In this document: piece after piece, positions 49,001 to 58,303 of the stretch | How the letters are laid out: every line of letters starts with the position of its first letter | How positions within the stretch are numbered: the first letter of the stretch is position 1 | Origin: Acidobacteriota bacterium | GTDB taxonomy: Bacteria > Acidobacteriota > Vicinamibacteria > Vicinamibacterales > JAFNAJ01 | NCBI GenBank assembly: GCA_023384575.1 | Contig: JAHDVP010000001.1 | Coordinates: forward strand, 119,138-183,137 | Direction: 5' to 3' | Length of the DNA stretch: 64,000 nucleotides | Translations under genes and position numbers: made by a program | Notes under the pieces: generated by a model | Seen by the model: only the letters and a program-made list of their open reading frames with translations | What the model was told of the DNA's origin: nothing | Databases searched by the model: none

Positions 49001-49135
49001 GACGATCTCGCCCTCGATCTGCGCGAGGGCCGCCCGGGCGCGTTCGAGCGGCTCGAGCGCGGCCGGCGCCTGCGCGACGAGGGTGGCCGCGACGAGACAG
49101 CTCGCGACGACAGCCGGCACGATCGCTCGGCGCAT
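46091..49135 (-). CDS. Penicillin acylase-family (S45) protein with C-terminal PD40-like extension
   Basis: A 1014-residue secreted protein. A signal peptide (about 1-22) precedes an alpha-chain segment; the autocatalytic nucleophile is S295 in [11 protein letters not shown], where the precursor would be cut to free the beta-chain. [31 protein letters not shown] and the later [11 protein letters not shown] are typical. The acylase part ends near residue 824 (HLRLVPPGW). About 190 more residues follow with two propeller-like repeats ([15 protein letters not shown] and [15 protein letters not shown]), an unusual addition. The ATG at 49135 begins a good signal peptide; the upstream in-frame part overlaps the OsmC gene. 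Confidence 0.88.
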   Translation of the reverse strand: MRRAIVPAVVASCLVAATLVAQAPAALEPLERARAALAQIEGEIVLDGLTAPVEVLRDRWGIPHIYATTEDDLFFAQGFVAAQDRLWQMEIWRRTAEGTLAEVVGPEAVTRDTFARLLRYRGDMDAEWRSYAPNARRIVEAFVRGINAQIAVVLADPARLPVEFQLTGTRPAPWTPEVVVGRMAGYVMTRNARTEIQRAVLARQLGVGRVAEFMPHDPPVPLVVPDGLDLADISADILQMAADVSEPVRFDRRLARAARSFVDTPAWPLAPRAVGTALAAARPAPPDDEYAVVGSNNWVVAGRRSATAAPLLANDPHRAIQLPSLRYAVHLNGPGWNVIGAGEPALPGVAVGHNDRVAFGFTIVGIDQQDLYVERLDPANSDRYLYQGQWEPMRVERETLRVYGEAQPRSVELRFTRHGPVVHVDRTRHRAYALRWVGQEPGAAGYLASLSLNTVRNWDEFVAALDRWKVPSENLLYADVDGNIGWVAAGMTPIRQNWHGLLPVPGHEGKYEWEGFRSVTELPRAFNPPSGHLATANHNVLPPGYTTMLGYEWAPPHRFQRIEQVLASRETFSVAEFEALQHDELSLPARTIVEALEVAVLQRPTLDDDRALAARMLTRWDGRLSWDSAPAALYQLWLPHLRRAFQEAYTARADRAHAPPLMPLEILLERLARARARDYEVLTGDALDRAMADARAQMGSDVSEWKWGTLHRAHFEHPLASTDAERAVFNLPDVPRGGDQTTVNNTGAAVRQVHGASFRAVMDVADWDRSTMTNVPGQSAQPASPHYGDLLPLWARGQYHPMLFSREAVERYLGHHLRLVPPGWATGGPTPAAAAGDVPTLPPFAGTLVNFDRAGGRVAACAEMPGGGDTTIGARSVRRTKVWVIEREVLRELGSTPGSCDPAWSPDGSRLAVVVPNGLWTYSPTLEDPRQIAAAHLPVEPAHPHDYTAFSRPRWSPDGLRLAFLVTDGQTTWVEAVQVATGRRLFKSDPDTYSFEWTTDPRELKVGARTIRLP

Positions 49136-49142
49136 GTGGCGC

Positions 49143-49568
49143 TCACTCCCTCGCGTGAACGGTGAACGTGGTCCGCAGATCGATGTCCTGGCGGAGCGAG
49201 TGCCAGACAGAACAGTACTTGTCTCGCGACAGGTCGATCGCCCGCTCGACGCGGTCGGGCGGCACCTCGTCACCCGTCACGTCGAAATGGAGCTCCATCC
49301 GCGCGAACCGGGCTGGCTGGCCGTTGCTCCGGTGCGCGTCGAGCGTCGCCCGGACGCCGGTGACCGGCACGCGGCCCCGCTCGAGGATATTGACGACGTC
49401 GATGGCCATGCAGCCGGCGAGACCGAACGCGACGGCGTCCATCGGCGAGGGGCCGGCCTCTGCACGGCTGTCGAGGACGAGGCGCACGCCATCCACCCTG
49501 GCGGAGAATCGCAGGGCGCCCTGCCACTCGAGTTCGTAGCGTTTCGGAGGTCTTGGCTGGTCCGTCAT
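49143..49568 (-). CDS. OsmC/Ohr family protein
   Basis: A 141-residue OsmC-fold protein. The two redox cysteines of the family are C53 in [11 protein letters not shown] and C119 in [10 protein letters not shown], both in their usual helices. Such proteins reduce organic hydroperoxides or related substrates with two-Cys chemistry; the [12 protein letters not shown] form belongs to the YhfA/OsmC branch rather than Ohr. It lies 7 bp upstream of the penicillin acylase gene on the same strand. I chose ATG 49568; an in-frame start at 49598 would only add residues before the fold. Confidence 0.9.
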   Translation of the reverse strand: MTDQPRPPKRYELEWQGALRFSARVDGVRLVLDSRAEAGPSPMDAVAFGLAGCMAIDVVNILERGRVPVTGVRATLDAHRSNGQPARFARMELHFDVTGDEVPPDRVERAIDLSRDKYCSVWHSLRQDIDLRTTFTVHARE

Positions 49569-49634
49569 GGAGTGTCCAGGGTGGGGGACTAAGCGCAAGC
49601 GGCGCCGACGTGCGCCGAACCTGACGAGCGATTG

Positions 49635-49640
49635 TAATAT
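49635..49640 (+). promoter_or_regulatory. Candidate -10 element for the Pro-rich protein gene
   Basis: TAATAT, 20 bp before the ATG at 49661, is the most A+T-rich hexamer in this divergent spacer. The -35 position has no good match. Confidence 0.3.
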
Positions 49641-49660
49641 GAAGCCTCGAAGGAGGTGGG

Positions 49661-50752
49661 ATGCCTCGAGTCTCGCGGTCGACGGCGGTCGCCCTGCTCG
49701 TCGGCGCCGCGGTCGCGGTCGGTGCCGACGCCCAGACCTTGACCGACCGTGAGGACACGGCCCGCGGCAGCCGCTGGCAGGGCCTCGCGCGCGAACTCGC
49801 CCTCGTCCGCCACCTGCGCGAGCACCTCGCTCATCCCGACGACGGTCTGGCCCTGTCGGGTGATCGCCGCGACCTGGCGCGCGCGATCGCCCGGCGCCCT
49901 CCGGCGACCGATCCGCTCACCGGACCCGCGGCCGCCGATCCTGGGCTCGAGGCGCTCGACGTGATCGCCGACACGTGGCACGCGCGCGTGAACGAGCGCA
50001 TCCCATTCGGCCTGATCGGCCGCGATCCACTGACAAGGCTCGACCGCGCGGAGCGCGCGCTCTCGGGTCTCGGCAGCCACGCGGACGCCGGCCTGCGCAG
50101 CCGCGTGATTCCCGCGGCCATGAGCGAGCTGGTCGAGCTGCGGCGCTACGCGCACGGTACGGGCACCGTACCCGAGCACTTCATCGACCTGGCCCTCGCC
50201 CTGGCCGATGCCGCAGCCGCGGGCCGGCCGGTGCCGATGGTCTCGCCGGTTTCTCCGGGCTACGGGCCGGCACCCGACCCCGGGCAGATGCCGCGGTACC
50301 CGCCGCCGGGCACGCAGCCGCCACCCGGGCAACGGCCGCCTCCTCCGCCGGGAGGCGCGCAGACGCCGCCGCCCCCACCGGCCGGCACGAGCGCGCCGCT
50401 GCCACCCGGCTACGCGCCCTATCTCGCCGCGCCGTATGGAAGCGGCGTGTGTCAGACGGAGCGTAACCAGGCGGGCGAGGCCGCCACGACCGACGCCATG
50501 CTCAGGCTCGCCGACTGCTGGACGCGCGACCGGGCGTGGCCGGGATGGGCGGCGCAGGCCGTCGAGGCCCTCGACTGGGCCGTCGAGTACGCCGTCATCG
50601 CGGTCGACTGCGCGGCCATGGAGCGCGCGGTGCGGCGCATCCGTGAACTGGGCGCCATCCCGTCACCGCGGCCCGCCGACCGCGAGCGGTTCGAGCGGCT
50701 CGCCGCGCGGGCCGAGAGCGACAGGATCTGGTTGAAATCCCGCTGCCGCTGA
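49661..50752 (+). CDS. Secreted protein with Pro-rich central linker, function unknown
   Basis: A 363-residue protein with an evident signal peptide (STAVALLVGAAVAVGADAQ). A helical, charged N-terminal part (about 30-195) is followed by a Pro/Gly/Gln-rich linker (about 205-260, runs of PPPP) and a second helical part with three or four cysteines (C277, C300, C332, C362). A strong AAGGAGGTG lies 4 bases before the ATG. No catalytic motif or named domain is visible. The linker implies an extended spacer, perhaps crossing or attaching to the envelope. Confidence 0.7.
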   Translation: MPRVSRSTAVALLVGAAVAVGADAQTLTDREDTARGSRWQGLARELALVRHLREHLAHPDDGLALSGDRRDLARAIARRPPATDPLTGPAAADPGLEALDVIADTWHARVNERIPFGLIGRDPLTRLDRAERALSGLGSHADAGLRSRVIPAAMSELVELRRYAHGTGTVPEHFIDLALALADAAAAGRPVPMVSPVSPGYGPAPDPGQMPRYPPPGTQPPPGQRPPPPPGGAQTPPPPPAGTSAPLPPGYAPYLAAPYGSGVCQTERNQAGEAATTDAMLRLADCWTRDRAWPGWAAQAVEALDWAVEYAVIAVDCAAMERAVRRIRELGAIPSPRPADRERFERLAARAESDRIWLKSRCR

Positions 50753-50767
50753 ACGCGCGAGGAGGCA

Positions 50768-51763
50768 TCAGGCCAGCAGACCCGGGAACCCACCGGTGTG
50801 CCAGAAGAGCACCGTCTCGCGCGCGCCGAACCGTCCGCCGCGCACGTAGGCGAGCAGGGCCGCCATCGCCTTCGCGGTGTACGTGGGATCGAGGAAGATC
50901 CCTTCGCTGCGTGCCGTGACTTCGAGCGCTTCGGTCGACGCCTCGGTGGGCACGCCGTAGCCACTGCCGACGAACCCATCGTCGACATCGATGGGTGCGT
51001 CGGCACCGAACCGATCGCCGAGGCCGAGCATCATCCCGATCTGCTCGAGCAATCCATGGATGTGGCGCCCGAGCGCCGCCGCCGGCTCGTCGGCGCTGAC
51101 CCCGATGACCCGCGTTCGACGGCCGTAGAGGAGACACCCGGCTACGAGACCCGCCTGCGTGCCGCCCGACGAGGACGCGTGGACGATGACGTCGGGTTCG
51201 ATACCCTGCTCGTGCAGTTCGCCCAGGGCGCGGGCGTAGGCCACCGCCCCGAGAGCCGTCGACGCACCGAGCGGGATCATGAACGGCCGGCGCCCGCGAT
51301 CGGAGAGCCGCTCGACGAGCGTGGCCATCGCCACCGAGCGCTCGTCTCGCGTCGAGACGTAGTGGACCGAGGCCCCGGCGAGCAACGCCAGCCGCAGGTT
51401 GCCCGTCGGCCGCTCCTGCGGCGTGCCGTTCAGCACGAGCGCGCAGTGCATGCCGAACCGGGCCGCGACGATGGCGGTGACGCGGGCATGGTTCGACTGG
51501 ATCCCGCCCGTCGTGACGAGCGTGTCGCACCCCTCTTCGCGAGCGCGGGCGGCCACGAGCGCGAGCTTGCGCACCTTGTTGCCGCCGGCCCCGAACGCGA
51601 TGAGGTCATCGCGCTTGGCGAGCAGGCGCGGTCCGCCGCCGAGCCGCTCGCGAAGGCGATCGAGCGGGTCGACCGGCGTCGGCAACTGCCCGAGCGGCAG
51701 CGACGGAATCGCGAAAAGACTCGCCAGTGCCGCCTGCACGTCCCCTGGTGACGACGTAGCCAT
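50768..51763 (-). CDS. D-cysteine desulfhydrase / ACC deaminase-like PLP enzyme
   Basis: A 331-residue fold-type II PLP enzyme. PLP should bind K63 in GAGGNKVRKL, and TTGGIQSNHARVTAIVAA is the matching substrate/phosphate region. The C-terminal FWHTGGFPGLLA is also typical. The family includes D-cysteine desulfhydrase and 1-aminocyclopropane-1-carboxylate deaminase; sequence alone does not separate them with certainty, and D-cysteine desulfhydrase-like activity is the default. GGGGTGGAG upstream of the ATG at 51763 fixes the start. The gene is divergent from the Feo operon. Confidence 0.87.
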   Translation of the reverse strand: MATSSPGDVQAALASLFAIPSLPLGQLPTPVDPLDRLRERLGGGPRLLAKRDDLIAFGAGGNKVRKLALVAARAREEGCDTLVTTGGIQSNHARVTAIVAARFGMHCALVLNGTPQERPTGNLRLALLAGASVHYVSTRDERSVAMATLVERLSDRGRRPFMIPLGASTALGAVAYARALGELHEQGIEPDVIVHASSSGGTQAGLVAGCLLYGRRTRVIGVSADEPAAALGRHIHGLLEQIGMMLGLGDRFGADAPIDVDDGFVGSGYGVPTEASTEALEVTARSEGIFLDPTYTAKAMAALLAYVRGGRFGARETVLFWHTGGFPGLLA

Positions 51764-51874
51764 GCTCCACCCCCGAAAGATGATCTTACGTCCGCCGGTG
51801 GGCGAGCGGTCGCCCCGTTTGCGGTGTCGACGCGAACAGGGACCATTTCGGTCGCATATCTGGACGGCGTGTGG

Positions 51875-51880
51875 TATCAT
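51875..51880 (+). promoter_or_regulatory. Candidate -10 element of the feo operon
   Basis: TATCAT lies 8 bp before a Fur-like palindrome and about 50 bp before feoA. No strong -35 hexamer is present. Confidence 0.4.
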
Positions 51881-51888
51881 CCGGAAAG

Positions 51889-51903
51889 TGAGACTGATTC
51901 TCA
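51889..51903 (+). promoter_or_regulatory. Fur-like iron box before feoA
   Basis: TGAGACTGATTCTCA is a 7-1-7 inverted repeat that matches 11 of 14 non-spacer positions of the classic Fur pattern TGATAATnATTATCA. Its place just downstream of the putative -10 and upstream of ferrous-iron transport genes supports repression when iron is sufficient. Confidence 0.6.
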
Positions 51904-51928
51904 CTTGTCATCTCCTGCGACGTCACCC

Positions 51929-52174
51929 ATGACGACTCCCTCGCCCGCCCTCGCCCGCCTCTCGGACCTCTCGCCCGGCAGCATCGCCCGCTTTCACCGG
52001 GCGCACCTCGACGAGGACGACTGCCAGCTCCTGCGCGCGCTCGGCATGACCGATCGCTGTCTGGTGCGCGTCTGTCAGAGTGGCGAACCCTGCATCGTGC
52101 AGGTCCGGAGCACGCGAATCGGGCTGTCGCGCGTGGTGGCCGAGGGCATCCTCGTCGAACCGCACGCCGCCTGA
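51929..52174 (+). CDS. feoA: Ferrous iron transport protein A
   Basis: An 81-residue SH3-like FeoA protein. LSDLSPGSIARFHRAHL, RALGMTDRCLVRVCQSGEPC and the end TRIGLSRVVAEGILVEP follow the family pattern. FeoA assists FeoB, probably on the cytoplasmic face. It is the first gene after a Fur-like palindrome and lies 16 bp upstream of feoB. I chose ATG 51929; the frame is open further upstream but that stretch is the promoter. Confidence 0.9.
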   Translation: MTTPSPALARLSDLSPGSIARFHRAHLDEDDCQLLRALGMTDRCLVRVCQSGEPCIVQVRSTRIGLSRVVAEGILVEPHAA

Positions 52175-52190
52175 TCGCGGCCTCCCTCCC

Positions 52191-54218
52191 ATGGCCAGCG
52201 GTGGGGCGGCGACCGCCCCCGCCATCACCCGGCAGCCGGCCCCGACGCCCGCGGGACCCGCGCGCGTCGTGCTCGTCGGCAACCCGAACACCGGCAAGAC
52301 CACCCTGTTCAACCGCCTGTGCGGCGCCCGCGCGAAGACATCGAACTTTCCGGGCACGACGACGAGCATGCGCGTGGGCCGCGTGTCGTTCGACGACGGC
52401 CGCGTCGTCGAGGTCGTCGACCTGCCGGGTCTGTACGATCTGACGCTGCAGGTTCCGGAATCGCGCATCTGCCGCAGCGTGCTCGCCGGCGAAGGCGTGT
52501 ACCGGCGCCCCGACGTCGTCGTCGTGGTCGTCGACGCGTGCAACCTCACCCGCAACCTCGTGCTGGTCGCGGAACTGATCGACTTCGGCGTGCCCGTGGT
52601 GGTCGCGCTGAACATGCTCGACATCGCGCAACGTCGCGGCCTGACGCTCGATGTCGCGGCGCTCACGCGCCACCTCGGCTGCGCGGTCGTCCCGATGGTC
52701 GCGCGCCGCGGCATCGGCGTCGACGAGGTGCGCGCCGAGGTACGCCGGCTCGTCGACAACGGTTCGACGCCCAAGGCGCTGGCCGACCACCCTCGGCCGC
52801 CCGCCGGGGCGAGCCACGCCGATCTGGCGGATTGGGCCGACGGCGTCGTCGAAGCGAGCCTCGGGGGGTCTTCGGCGGTCGGTGCAGGCACCGACACGAT
52901 GACGGAGCGGTTCGACCAGACCTTCACCCACCCGGTCCTGGGGCTCGTCACGTTCGGCCTCGTCATGGCGGGCATGTTCTGGACGCTGTTCGCGATTGCG
53001 ACCGTGCCGATGGACCTGATCGAAGCGACCTTCGCGTGGCTCGGCGGGCTCGCCGGCGAGTACCTCCCACCGGGTCCGATTCACGATCTCGTGGCCGAGG
53101 GCGTCATCGGCGGCGTGGCGGGCACGGTCGTGTTCCTTCCGCAGATCTGCCTGCTCTTCTTTCTGATCAGCCTGCTCGAGGACACCGGCTACCTGGCGCG
53201 GGCGGCGTTCGTGATGGACCGGCTGCTCTGTCGCTTCGGCCTGCCAGGCCATGCGTTCGTCCCGCTGCTCACGAGCCACGCGTGTGCGGTGCCCGGCATC
53301 ATGGCGACCCGCCTCATTCCCGATCGCCGCGACCGGCTCGCGACGATTCTCGTGGCGCCGATGATGAGCTGCTCGGCGCGCCTGCCGGTGTACGTGCTCC
53401 TGACGACGCTGCTCTTCCGTGAACAGCCACTGCTCGGCGGGGCGCTCTTCGCGGCGTGTTATCTCGCGGGCGCGGGCGCCGCGATGGTCACCGCGATGGT
53501 GCTCGGCCGATCGGTGCTGCGCGGGCGCGCTCGGCCCATGGTGCTCGAACTCCCATCGTACAAGGTGCCCTCGCTCACGAACGCGCTGTTGACGGCGAAG
53601 GACCAGGGAGTGGCCTTCCTGCGGACGGCGGGCACCGTCATCATGGCCATCTGCATCGTCATGTGGTGGTTGAGCGCGTACCCGCGCACCGATCCGCCGG
53701 AGGCGGCCCTCGGGCTGCGTGCCGAGGCCGCCCAGGCCACCGGTGCGGACGCCGACGCGCTGCTCGAGGAGGCCGCGAGCCTCGAGCGGCGGTCCCGTCA
53801 GGCCGGCAGCTTCGCCGGCCGGATCGGACGAACGCTCGAGCCGGTCTTCGAACCGCTCGGCTTCGACTGGCAGCTCACGGTGGGCGTCGTCACGAGCTTC
53901 CTCGCGCGCGAGGTGTTCGTGTCGACGATGTCGGTGCTCGTCGGAGGCAGTGGCGATCCCGACGTGGACGAGGGCGTGATTGCGCGCATCCGCGCCGCCA
54001 CCCGCGCCGATGGCACGCGGCTCTTCTCGCCGGCCGCGTCGGCGAGCCTGCTCGTGTTCTTCGTCCTCGCCATGCAGTGCCTGCCCACGCTGGCCGTCAC
54101 GCGGCGGGAGACCGGCGAGCTGCGCTGGGCACTGCTCCAACTCGGCTACATGTCGACGCTGGCGTACGTGTCAGCCTTTGTCACCTACCAGGGCCTGCGC
54201 CTGATCGGATTGCCCTGA
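52191..54218 (+). CDS. feoB: Ferrous iron transport protein B
   Basis: A 675-residue Fe(II) permease. The N-terminal G domain has G1 GNPNTGKT (30-37), GTTTSMRVG, DLPGLYDL (G3) and ALNMLD (G4). Membrane helices from about residue 240 onward carry the Gate motifs, including LTSHACAVPGIMATR and the Cys-containing MMSCSARLPVYVLL, which repeats near SFLAREVFVSTM in the second half. It is a little shorter than the E. coli protein but complete. The ATG at 52191 follows CCTCCC on the plus strand with no canonical ribosome binding site. It acts with FeoA and the Cys-rich protein encoded next. Confidence 0.95.
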   Translation: MASGGAATAPAITRQPAPTPAGPARVVLVGNPNTGKTTLFNRLCGARAKTSNFPGTTTSMRVGRVSFDDGRVVEVVDLPGLYDLTLQVPESRICRSVLAGEGVYRRPDVVVVVVDACNLTRNLVLVAELIDFGVPVVVALNMLDIAQRRGLTLDVAALTRHLGCAVVPMVARRGIGVDEVRAEVRRLVDNGSTPKALADHPRPPAGASHADLADWADGVVEASLGGSSAVGAGTDTMTERFDQTFTHPVLGLVTFGLVMAGMFWTLFAIATVPMDLIEATFAWLGGLAGEYLPPGPIHDLVAEGVIGGVAGTVVFLPQICLLFFLISLLEDTGYLARAAFVMDRLLCRFGLPGHAFVPLLTSHACAVPGIMATRLIPDRRDRLATILVAPMMSCSARLPVYVLLTTLLFREQPLLGGALFAACYLAGAGAAMVTAMVLGRSVLRGRARPMVLELPSYKVPSLTNALLTAKDQGVAFLRTAGTVIMAICIVMWWLSAYPRTDPPEAALGLRAEAAQATGADADALLEEAASLERRSRQAGSFAGRIGRTLEPVFEPLGFDWQLTVGVVTSFLAREVFVSTMSVLVGGSGDPDVDEGVIARIRAATRADGTRLFSPAASASLLVFFVLAMQCLPTLAVTRRETGELRWALLQLGYMSTLAYVSAFVTYQGLRLIGLP

Positions 54219-54229
54219 GGCTGCGAGAG

Positions 54230-54472
54230 ATGGGTCCCGTCGACTGGCAGAGCGTCGTCGTCACCGTCGTCGCGTTCGCGGCCGCGCTCGTGATCGTGCG
54301 CCCGTTCCTGCCCTCGCGCAGGGCGTCCCGTCCGGGCAGGCCGGGCTGCCCCTCGTGCGCGGCCGGCCACGCGGCCTGCGCCAAGACCCCGCCGCAGGCC
54401 GGCGACGCCGGCAGCCGTCCCGTGCCGCTCACCCTCGTCGGTCGAGAACGCGGCCCGGGCGTCGAAGACTGA
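54230..54472 (+). CDS. FeoB-associated small Cys-rich membrane protein
   Basis: An 80-residue protein in the third position of the feo operon, 11 bp after the feoB stop. MGPVDWQSVVVTVVAFAAAL forms one membrane helix (about 7-25), followed by a basic segment and a cysteine cluster GCPSCAAGHAAC (CxxC, then Cys). The layout matches the FeoB-associated Cys-rich membrane proteins found in many phyla, thought to replace FeoC as a partner. GAGAG just before the ATG supports the start. Confidence 0.8.
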   Translation: MGPVDWQSVVVTVVAFAAALVIVRPFLPSRRASRPGRPGCPSCAAGHAACAKTPPQAGDAGSRPVPLTLVGRERGPGVED

Positions 54473-54555
54473 CCGCCGGGCCGGATCGAGTACCATAACG
54501 CCCGGCGCGCCCGGGCGGCGCGCCTCCTCCATCCCCATCGGGAGTGCGCCAGACG

Positions 54556-55839
54556 ATGCTCACCAGACTTGCGCTCGTGACCTCTACGTGCAGCCTCTTC
54601 GTCGTGATGGGCCTCGCGGCGATCTCTCGCGACGCCACGCAGGGCGACGAGGCGCTGCTCGCTCGCGCCCGCTCGCTGATGACGCAGGTGCCGCTCATCG
54701 ACGGGCACAACGACCTGCCGTGGGCGATGCGCAACGCGGCACGCTACGACTTCGGCAGGATCGACATCCGGCAGCCGCAGCCGACGCTGCACACCGACAT
54801 CCCCCGGCTGCGCGAGGGCCACGTCGGCGCGCAGTTCTGGTCGGTGTACGTGCCGGCGAGCCTGCAGGGCGAAGAGGCCGTCGTCGCGACGCTCGAACAG
54901 GTCGACGCGGTCTACGAGATGGTGAGGCGGTATCCCGACGCCTTCGAGCTGGTGCGCACGGCCGACGAGGTCGAACGGGTGTTCAAGGCCGGCCGGATCG
55001 CGTCGATGATGGGCATCGAGGGGGGCCACTCGATCGGCGCCTCGCTCGGCGCGCTGAGAATGTTCAAGCGGCTCGGCGTCGGCTACATGACGCTCACGCA
55101 CAGCGCCAACGTGCCGTGGGCCGACGCCTCGACCGATGCCGAACGGCTGGGCGGGCTCTCGCGCTTCGGCGAGGAGGTGGTCCGCGAGATGAACCGCCTC
55201 GGGATGCTCGTCGACCTCAGCCACGTGTCGCCGGGCACGATGGCGCACGCCCTGCGGGTCACGGCGTCGCCGGTCATCTTCTCGCACTCGTCGGCACGAG
55301 CGCTGTGCGACGTGCCGCGCAACGTGCCCGACGACGTGCTGAGGCGCATGCCCGACAACGGCGGCGTGGTCATGGTGACGTTCGTGCCCGGCTTCATCTC
55401 GCAGGAGGTCGCCGACTACGGCGCGCGGCTGCGGCGCGAGATGGAGCGTGTCCGCGCGGCGATGCCCGACGATCCGACCGGCGTCGCGCGCGCCATGGAG
55501 CAGTGGCGGGCCTCGCACGCCGAGCCCCGCGCCACGCTGGCGCAGGTGGCCGACCACATCGACCACATCCGCCGGGTCGCCGGCATCGACCACGTCGGGA
55601 TCGGCGGCGACTTCGACGGGATCTCGACCGTTCCGGTAGGGCTCGAGGACGTGTCGACCTACCCGGCCCTCATCGCGGAGCTCCTCCGGCGAGGGTATAC
55701 GGACGAGGACGTGAAGAAGCTGCTCGGCCTGAACCTGCTGCGGGTGATGAGGAAGAACGAGGAGGTCGCCGCGCGGCTCGGCGCGGAACGCGGCCCGTCG
55801 CTTGCGACGTTCGACGAGCTCGACGGCACGCGCGACTGA
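54556..55839 (+). CDS. Membrane dipeptidase (M19)
   Basis: A 427-residue renal-dipeptidase-like metalloenzyme. A signal segment covers about 1-24. Zinc ligands of the family appear as H51 and D53 in LIDGHND, E in MMGIEGGHS, and His in VDLSHVS and VIFSHSSAR; HVGIGGDFDG closes the site. M19 enzymes hydrolyse dipeptides, including D-amino-acid forms, outside the cytoplasm. I chose ATG 54556; a GTG at 54544 has the GGGAG too close to serve. A hairpin separates it from the convergent TonB receptor gene. Confidence 0.93.
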   Translation: MLTRLALVTSTCSLFVVMGLAAISRDATQGDEALLARARSLMTQVPLIDGHNDLPWAMRNAARYDFGRIDIRQPQPTLHTDIPRLREGHVGAQFWSVYVPASLQGEEAVVATLEQVDAVYEMVRRYPDAFELVRTADEVERVFKAGRIASMMGIEGGHSIGASLGALRMFKRLGVGYMTLTHSANVPWADASTDAERLGGLSRFGEEVVREMNRLGMLVDLSHVSPGTMAHALRVTASPVIFSHSSARALCDVPRNVPDDVLRRMPDNGGVVMVTFVPGFISQEVADYGARLRREMERVRAAMPDDPTGVARAMEQWRASHAEPRATLAQVADHIDHIRRVAGIDHVGIGGDFDGISTVPVGLEDVSTYPALIAELLRRGYTDEDVKKLLGLNLLRVMRKNEEVAARLGAERGPSLATFDELDGTRD

Positions 55840-55846
55840 CGGGAGG

Positions 55847-55870
55847 GCGGAACGGCCACCGCCGTTCCGC
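55847..55870. terminator. Hairpin between convergent dipeptidase and TonB receptor genes
   Basis: GCGGAACGG, a six-base loop and CCGTTCCGC make a perfect 9-bp stem in the 41-bp gap. It could terminate both genes, although no T-run flanks it on either side. Confidence 0.45.
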
Positions 55871-55880
55871 TCGGCAGGAG

Positions 55881-58157
55881 TCAGAACCGCACGCTGTAAA
55901 CCAGCTTGAAGTTGCGCCCCATCTCAGGAACGAAGTCCCTGATGAGCGAAAGGTGGTTGCGGTACAGCTTGTTGGCCGCGTTGTCGAGGCGTGCGGTGAT
56001 CGTGTTGACGGCACCACCGGCCACGAACGAATACGACCCGAAGAGCTTCAGCAGACCGTACCCCTCGGTCTCCGTCTCCTCGCCGAAGACCCGTCGCTGG
56101 CTCGACACGGCCACCCACTGCCCGCCGGCCTGCAGGGCGTTCCGCTGGTAGCGAAGGCCGAAGGTGCCCCTGAGCGGCGGGATTCGCGGCAGCGGGTCGC
56201 TGGTCGACTTCAGCTGACCCCGGACGTAATCGACACCGATCTCGGCAATCAGCGTCTCGGTGAGGTGCACGTGCGTGTGCGCCTCGAGGCCGTGAAGCAG
56301 GCTGTCGGCGCCGACGAATTCCTGGAAGGGCAACTCGTCGTGGCCGTGACCGTGGTCGTCGTCGTCGTGACCGTCGTCGTCGCTGTCGTGATCGTCGTCG
56401 AGGTCGTCGTCGTGCCCGAACCGGCGATCGAACTCGTCCTCCGAGATGGGGTTCCGGAAGATGTAGTCCTTGATGTCGTTGCGGAAGAACGCGATCTCAC
56501 CCGTGAGCCTCGGCAGCCGCCAGCGGAACGCGACGTCGAAGCCGAGCGCCTTCTCCGACTTCAGGTCGGGGTTGCCGATCTCGAAGGCGAAGTTGCCGTG
56601 GTGCGGCCCGAAATAATACAGCTCCTCGAGCGCAGGGTTGCGCGCCGCGCGCGCGAGGCTGACCGCCACGGTCGTCTCGTCGGTCGGGCGCAGCAGCAGG
56701 CCGACCGAGCCCGAGAAATTGTCGAAGTCGCGATCGGGCAAGCCGCCCTCCGGGCGGAACGAGGCGCGGTCGTAACGACCGCCGAACTGGAACGTCACGC
56801 GAGGCCAGACGACCTCCTCGTAGGCGAACAGCGCGAACCCGTTCTGGTCGACCGGGGGCGAGAGCGCCTCCTCGCCCTCGGCGGAGAACTGCCGGCTGAG
56901 TCCCCAGACGCCGAGGCTGCCGCGCAGCCGCCCCATCTGTCGGTGCCCGGCGAGCAGTTCGACGTCGACGGTGTTGTTCCTGAACTGCGTGGCAATCTCG
57001 GCGCCCTCCACTTCGTCGTGGCGGTACCGCCTCACACCGAGGGTGCCTCGCACCGACGAGAACACGCCCGACATCTCACGGGCCTCGCCGCGCACGTTGA
57101 ACACGTGCCGGCGCGGCGTCAGCTCGATCTCGCCGTCCTCGATGATCGGAATGCCGTAGCGGGTGTCGTCGTAGGCGTAGCTGCCGCCGACATACCCGCG
57201 CTCGCCGGTGAACGACGCGGCGAGGTTCGCAAAGCCGCTTCGCAGCTGGGTGTTCTCGACGTCACCCTCCGGCGTGCCGACGTCGCCGGCGTGGCGCCCG
57301 CTGCCACCAGCGCGCAGCGCGAACTGCCCGTTGCCCCACAGTACGTCGGCGGCGCCACCGGCCTCGCCGGCCGAACTGGCGAGGTCGACCTGGGCCCCAC
57401 CGCTCACGCCGCTCACCTGGCGGGTCGGAATGACCTCGGAGATGACGTTCACCAGTCCGCCGATGGCGTTGGCCCCGTAGAGCAGCGTCGCCGGGCCCCG
57501 AACCACTTCGAGACGCGTCGCCGCCGCCGGGTTGACGCTGACGCCGTGGTCGCCCGACTGGCTCGACAGATCGCCCGTGCGCTGTCCGTCTTCGAGGACC
57601 AGCACGCGATCGCCGTCCAGACCCCGGATCACCGGCCGCGACGGGGCCGGCCCGAACGAGCGCTCCGCCAGCCCGGGCTGGTCCTTCAAGGTCGTGCCGA
57701 GGCTGCCCGTCAGGCTGACGGCGAGCTGCTGCCCCGCGAGCACGTTGGTCGCCTGGTACGCGTCGAAGCGGTCGCGCGCCTCGGGGCTCACCGACACCAC
57801 CTCGGCATAGTGGAGCTCGGGATCGAGCCGGAGCTCGCCGAGATCGGTCACGGCCGCATCCACCGTCACCTCGCGGCGCATGCCGACATAGCCCCCGGCC
57901 GAGACGACGAGATGGTAGGAGCCAGGCGCCACGTTCCGAAGGACGAATCGGCCATCGGAGGAGGACGTCGCCGTGATGCCCGCCTCCTCGATGAACAGGG
58001 TGGCTCGCGCCACGGGCGCGAGCGTGACGGAGTGGACGAGCCGGCCACGAACCTCGGTGGCCTCCGTGTCCTGCGCCGCCGCTGTCGCGGCCGACATCGT
58101 CAAGAGCAGCCCTACCGCCGCCCAACGGCGGGTCAGGGTCGATACCTGCACGTTCAT
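55881..58157 (-). CDS. TonB-dependent receptor with His/Asp-rich metal loop (ZnuD-like)
   Basis: A 758-residue outer-membrane receptor. After the signal peptide (LLLTMSAATAAAQ) comes a carboxypeptidase-regulatory-like beta domain (about 35-115), the plug (about 130-240; GATLLYGANAIGGLVNVIS-type motif) and the barrel, ending with YSVRF. Residues near 579-607 form a loop almost purely of His and Asp (HDDDLDDDHDSDDDGH onward). Such loops are a hallmark of zinc receptors like ZnuD, so uptake of Zn or a related metal is likely. GGGAGGTG fixes the ATG at 58157. A small Cys-rich secreted protein is encoded upstream. Confidence 0.87.
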   Translation of the reverse strand: MNVQVSTLTRRWAAVGLLLTMSAATAAAQDTEATEVRGRLVHSVTLAPVARATLFIEEAGITATSSSDGRFVLRNVAPGSYHLVVSAGGYVGMRREVTVDAAVTDLGELRLDPELHYAEVVSVSPEARDRFDAYQATNVLAGQQLAVSLTGSLGTTLKDQPGLAERSFGPAPSRPVIRGLDGDRVLVLEDGQRTGDLSSQSGDHGVSVNPAAATRLEVVRGPATLLYGANAIGGLVNVISEVIPTRQVSGVSGGAQVDLASSAGEAGGAADVLWGNGQFALRAGGSGRHAGDVGTPEGDVENTQLRSGFANLAASFTGERGYVGGSYAYDDTRYGIPIIEDGEIELTPRRHVFNVRGEAREMSGVFSSVRGTLGVRRYRHDEVEGAEIATQFRNNTVDVELLAGHRQMGRLRGSLGVWGLSRQFSAEGEEALSPPVDQNGFALFAYEEVVWPRVTFQFGGRYDRASFRPEGGLPDRDFDNFSGSVGLLLRPTDETTVAVSLARAARNPALEELYYFGPHHGNFAFEIGNPDLKSEKALGFDVAFRWRLPRLTGEIAFFRNDIKDYIFRNPISEDEFDRRFGHDDDLDDDHDSDDDGHDDDDHGHGHDELPFQEFVGADSLLHGLEAHTHVHLTETLIAEIGVDYVRGQLKSTSDPLPRIPPLRGTFGLRYQRNALQAGGQWVAVSSQRRVFGEETETEGYGLLKLFGSYSFVAGGAVNTITARLDNAANKLYRNHLSLIRDFVPEMGRNFKLVYSVRF

Positions 58158-58303
58158 GAGAACACCTCCCCAGTGCCGGGAGCCTCCAGGTGCCACGAGG
58201 CGGCCTGGATCAGGACGACGCGCTGGGTACGGGTCGTCGCCGCGACACCCGCCGCCACGGCCGGTCGGGACTCGCGTGGTCTCCGGGCGCGGCGCGGATG
58301 TGG

